DNA from: JBASRP01 sp044866075
GTDB lineage: Bacteria; Actinomycetota; AC-67
DNA length: 25,728 nt
Direction of reading: 5' to 3'
NCBI GenBank assembly: GCA_044866075.1
Contig: JBIOTQ010000124.1
Coordinates: forward strand, 1-25,728
The notes beneath the pieces are model-generated. The model made no database searches and had not been told where the DNA came from. It worked only from the letters and a program-made list of their open reading frames with translations. Of this stretch, positions 23,836-25,728 are shown piece after piece. Both the position numbers and the translations under genes were made by a program. The first letter of the stretch is position 1; every line of letters begins with the position of its first letter.

Positions 23836-24356
23836 GTGATTACCTCGTTCCGAAGACGAGCCTCGGACGTCAGCACGACTGTCGTGTCCGGCCTGCGCTG
23901 CGGATGGACCTGCAGATCGAGCGACACGAGCTGGATCACGCCGGCCGAGTCGACCGTGTACGAGAACAGGTTCGTCGAAGCCACGTGGGTTTGGATCGGA
24001 ACCACTCCGCCACCGTCGACCCGCTTCGACAGCGACGTACCGGTCACCTCATACACGACGGTCTTCTGAACCCCCAGGATGTACGTCGTCATCTCGAGGC
24101 GGCTCGCCGTCGACGTCGTCTCGACTTCCTGCGCTTGACGGATCTCCTTCGTCATCTGGTCGAGCGCGATCCGCATCTCGTCGAGAGTCTCGCTGCGTTC
24201 CTGGACGAAGGTCGCCGAGCGTTGGACGCTTTCGAACACCGTCAACAGTCCGCCGAGGACGACGCCCAGCAACGCCACGGTCATCGCGAGCTCGATGAGG
24301 GTGAATCCTCCCTCAGGAGCACTGATTCTTGGCGATCGAGATGATGTTGGTCTCAT
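23832..24356 (-). CDS. PilW-like minor prepilin
   Basis: The 174-residue protein has a 17-residue leader ending in GG, then FTLIELAMTVALLGVVLGGLL: cleavage site Gly17|Phe18 with the essential Glu at mature position 5. A helical segment follows (QRSATFVQERSETLDEMRIALDQMTKEIRQAQ), then a beta-rich head, as in PilW/GspJ-type minor pilins. PilD would process it. The ATG at 24356 is the only start that keeps the leader, which forces a 44-bp overlap with the upstream prepilin gene. The 3' end overlaps the PilX-like gene by 4 bp. Confidence 0.88.
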   Translation of the reverse strand: MRPTSSRSPRISAPEGGFTLIELAMTVALLGVVLGGLLTVFESVQRSATFVQERSETLDEMRIALDQMTKEIRQAQEVETTSTASRLEMTTYILGVQKTVVYEVTGTSLSKRVDGGGVVPIQTHVASTNLFSYTVDSAGVIQLVSLDLQVHPQRRPDTTVVLTSEARLRNEVIT

Positions 24357-25548
24357 CGGATTCGTTCCCGGCGGCGTCGTACGCCGCGACGTAGAAGCGG
24401 ACGGAGTCGAGGCTCTTCTTGTGCGTCGTCGTATAGGTCAGCAGGCTGCTCGTCGTCCGCAGGGCGTAGGCCCCCGAGTTGTCGCTCTCGTAGACGCGGT
24501 ACCCGAGCGGACTTCCGCTCGCGGTGCCCCAGCTGAGCGTCACCGAGCGGTCGGATCCCGAGCAGTTGATCGACGCAGACAGTTGGCCGGGCGTGCCCGG
24601 CGCCACCGTGTCGAGGATCACAGACTGAGATGTGAGTGTTCTCTCGTTGTCGTTCCCATCGCGGACCTTGGCGTACACGGTCTTCGTTCCGTCGCCCGGC
24701 GACAACGTCCACGACACGGTCGGATTCGTCGAGTCGTACGTGACCTCGGTGCCGTACGTCGTGCCGTCGTTCGAGAACCGCGCCCGGATCGGATAGCAAC
24801 CGTCGCTCAACGACATGCTGAGCGTGACCGACGTGCTCGAGGTGTATCCGGTCTGGCCGGTGCTGGAGACGATCTGGAACGTGCCGGTCGGCGCGGTCGT
24901 GTCGCCGCTGCACGATCCCGTCGGCGTCGGCGTCGGAGTCGGCGACGACGTCGAGCCGCCGCCGACCATCGACCCGGACTCAGTCCCGTCGACAGTGACG
25001 GTTCCCGGCGTGAACAGCGACGAGACGCGCACCATCTTGGCGGCACCCTCGATCGCGGCCGGCTTGTAGACGATGACGACCGTTAGGCGCTTGACGTTGT
25101 TGGCTATATCGGCCCAGGTCACGTACTGGTAGACGGCCATCGTGATCGCGCCGACCGTGAAGGGATCGTCGATGTGAGGCACCTGGCCGTTGGTCGTGTC
25201 GAGGATGAGGTCCTCGTAGTCTCCGTTTCCGGTCACATCGAACTGCTGGGCTCCGTTGATGAAGTGATCGGGATCGTCTGCGTCTTCGCTGGGAAGAGGC
25301 GCGGAGTCCGGGTCACTCTCGTCCCACGTCAGCGCCACCAAGTCGTAGGGCACGCTCCGGAGGTGCTCGACGCGTGCGTTGCCGACCTCGGTGGCCGTCT
25401 GGCGCTGACGCCCCAAAGAGATCTGCTTGAAGCTCAGCCCCAAGGCGCCCGCGAGAGAGAAGAAGCCGATGGCGAGCACCGACAGCGCCGCCATCAGCTC
25501 GACGATCGTGAAACCCTCCTCGCCGGAGGGCCGTATGCGCTTGAGCAA
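24313..25548 (-). CDS. PilV-like prepilin with Ig-like and fibronectin type III-like extensions
   Basis: The 411-residue protein starts with TTG (GGGAG five bases upstream). The leader is 12 residues, ending EEG|FTIVELMAALSVLAIGFFSLAGAL, with Glu17 at mature position 5. The pilin head runs to about 190. A PTPTPTPT linker (203-210) is followed by an Ig-like domain (about 215-315, with VTYDSTNPTVSWTLSPGDG and KTVYAKVRDGND) and an FN3-like domain (about 317-405, with RSVTLSWGTASGSPLGYRVY and RFYVAAYDAAGNES). The extensions suggest a display or adhesive role on the pilus surface or tip. It is the first gene of the prepilin-pilD operon, behind a sigma-28-like promoter candidate. Confidence 0.87.
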   Translation of the reverse strand: MLKRIRPSGEEGFTIVELMAALSVLAIGFFSLAGALGLSFKQISLGRQRQTATEVGNARVEHLRSVPYDLVALTWDESDPDSAPLPSEDADDPDHFINGAQQFDVTGNGDYEDLILDTTNGQVPHIDDPFTVGAITMAVYQYVTWADIANNVKRLTVVIVYKPAAIEGAAKMVRVSSLFTPGTVTVDGTESGSMVGGGSTSSPTPTPTPTGSCSGDTTAPTGTFQIVSSTGQTGYTSSTSVTLSMSLSDGCYPIRARFSNDGTTYGTEVTYDSTNPTVSWTLSPGDGTKTVYAKVRDGNDNERTLTSQSVILDTVAPGTPGQLSASINCSGSDRSVTLSWGTASGSPLGYRVYESDNSGAYALRTTSSLLTYTTTHKKSLDSVRFYVAAYDAAGNESDETNIISIAKNQCS

Positions 25549-25582
25549 TCTGTCTCCCGGGATTAAGTGCTTCTACCTGCAG

Positions 25583-25610
25583 TTATCGACCTATGGGGCC
25601 AATTCCTTGA
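25583..25610 (-). promoter_or_regulatory. Possible sigma-28 (FliA/WhiG)-type promoter of the prepilin operon
   Basis: On the minus strand TCAA (25610-25607) is followed after 16 bp by GTCGATAA (25590-25583). The FliA/WhiG consensus is TAAA-N15-GCCGATAA, so the -10 matches 7 of 8 positions and the -35 matches 3 of 4, with one extra base of spacing. The element lies between an upstream terminator and the TTG start, 35 bp from the start codon. No good TTGACA/TATAAT pair is seen in the same gap. Confidence 0.4.
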
Positions 25611-25627
25611 CGCCCGAAAAGTGAAGA

Positions 25628-25647
25628 GGCGGCGGATGTCCGCCGCC
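25628..25647 (-). terminator. Terminator hairpin after the pilin gene at the right edge
   Basis: GGCGGCGG (25628-25635) pairs perfectly with CCGCCGCC (25640-25647) around a 4-nt loop. On the minus strand it is followed by TCTTCACTTTT, a T-rich tract, 18 bp after the stop codon at 25665. This is the most typical intrinsic terminator in the window and separates the pilin gene from the prepilin operon. Confidence 0.7.
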
Positions 25648-25664
25648 CCTTCAACGTTTAGCGA

Positions 25665-25728
25665 TTACCAACCAGATCCGAAGGTCTCACCCGTGCAGGT
25701 GGCGTCGGTGCTGGTTGCAAAGTACGTG
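25665..25728 (-). CDS. C-terminal end of a probable type IV pilin (partial, runs off right edge)
   Basis: The minus strand reads 20 sense codons ending in TAA at 25667-25665: TYFATSTDATCTGETFGSGW. This mix of small, polar and aromatic residues with one Cys resembles the C-terminus of type IV pilins, where that Cys often closes the D-loop disulfide. It is followed by a good terminator and by three other prepilin genes on the same strand. The rest of the gene is outside the window, so the call rests on context and a short tail. Confidence 0.55.
   Translation of the reverse strand, partial: TYFATSTDATCTGETFGSGW

Noticed and set aside
25549..25627. Cyclic di-GMP (GEMM) riboswitch upstream of the pilus genes
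   Set aside because: Pilus genes are often under GEMM control, so I looked. The gap is only 79 bp and lacks the conserved GEMM core and tetraloop-receptor pattern.

Overview
The window is GC-rich throughout and looks like a chromosomal segment of an actinobacterium, probably a deep-branching or uncultured lineage. The main evidence is the gene order aroC-aroK-aroB-aroQ-pepQ-efp-nusB on the minus strand, the same order as in Mycobacterium and other actinobacteria. GTG/TTG starts, ATGA/GTGA stop-start overlaps and very few intergenic bases fit this. Species-level placement cannot be made by eye.

Layout, left to right. (1) Positions 1-2732, minus strand: a large RTX-type calcium-binding repeat protein, cut by the left edge. 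It has its own promoter and is built from about ten modules with an exact 231-bp spacing wherever the module is unmodified. (2) Positions 2861-8093, minus strand: the seven-gene shikimate/translation operon, read from aroC (8093) to nusB (2861). (3) Positions 8177-17084, plus strand: a surface-polysaccharide cluster of seven genes: Wzy/O-antigen-ligase-like polymerase, polyprenyl-phosphate sugar phosphotransferase, GT4, SAM methyltransferase, Wzx-like flippase, a second GT4 and a GT2. (4) Positions 17081-18139, minus strand: another GT4, convergent with the cluster. (5) Positions 18259-21321, minus strand: a type IV pilus inner-membrane operon, with a small excisionase/BldC-like HTH gene followed by pilM, pilN, pilO and a pilP-like gene. 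(6) Positions 21578-25548, minus strand: prepilin genes (PilV-like, PilW-like, PilX-like) and the prepilin peptidase pilD. (7) Positions 25665-25728: the last 20 codons of a pilin-like gene running off the right edge.

How the parts work together. PilD processes the class III-signal prepilins. PilM (cytoplasmic, actin-like) binds the PilN N-terminus, and PilN/PilO/PilP form the alignment subcomplex. The motor ATPases, PilC and most of the major pilin are not in the window and may lie beyond the right edge. The polysaccharide cluster encodes initiation, transfer, flipping and polymerisation, but no sugar-nucleotide synthesis and no chain-length regulator. It lies on the opposite strand between the pil genes and aroC, which are both minus-strand blocks. 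That suggests an insertion into an ancestral pil-aro neighbourhood (inference).

The most interesting signals are the modular RTX gene, whose extra or missing pieces come in 27-bp (nine-residue) steps; a sigma-28 (FliA/WhiG)-like promoter candidate before the prepilin operon; an HTH gene leading the pilM operon, with a consensus-like promoter and a duplicated GTTGTGG/GTTGTTG motif in its leader; and minor pilins carrying large beta-rich extensions. I did not find a clearly new defence or mobile system.
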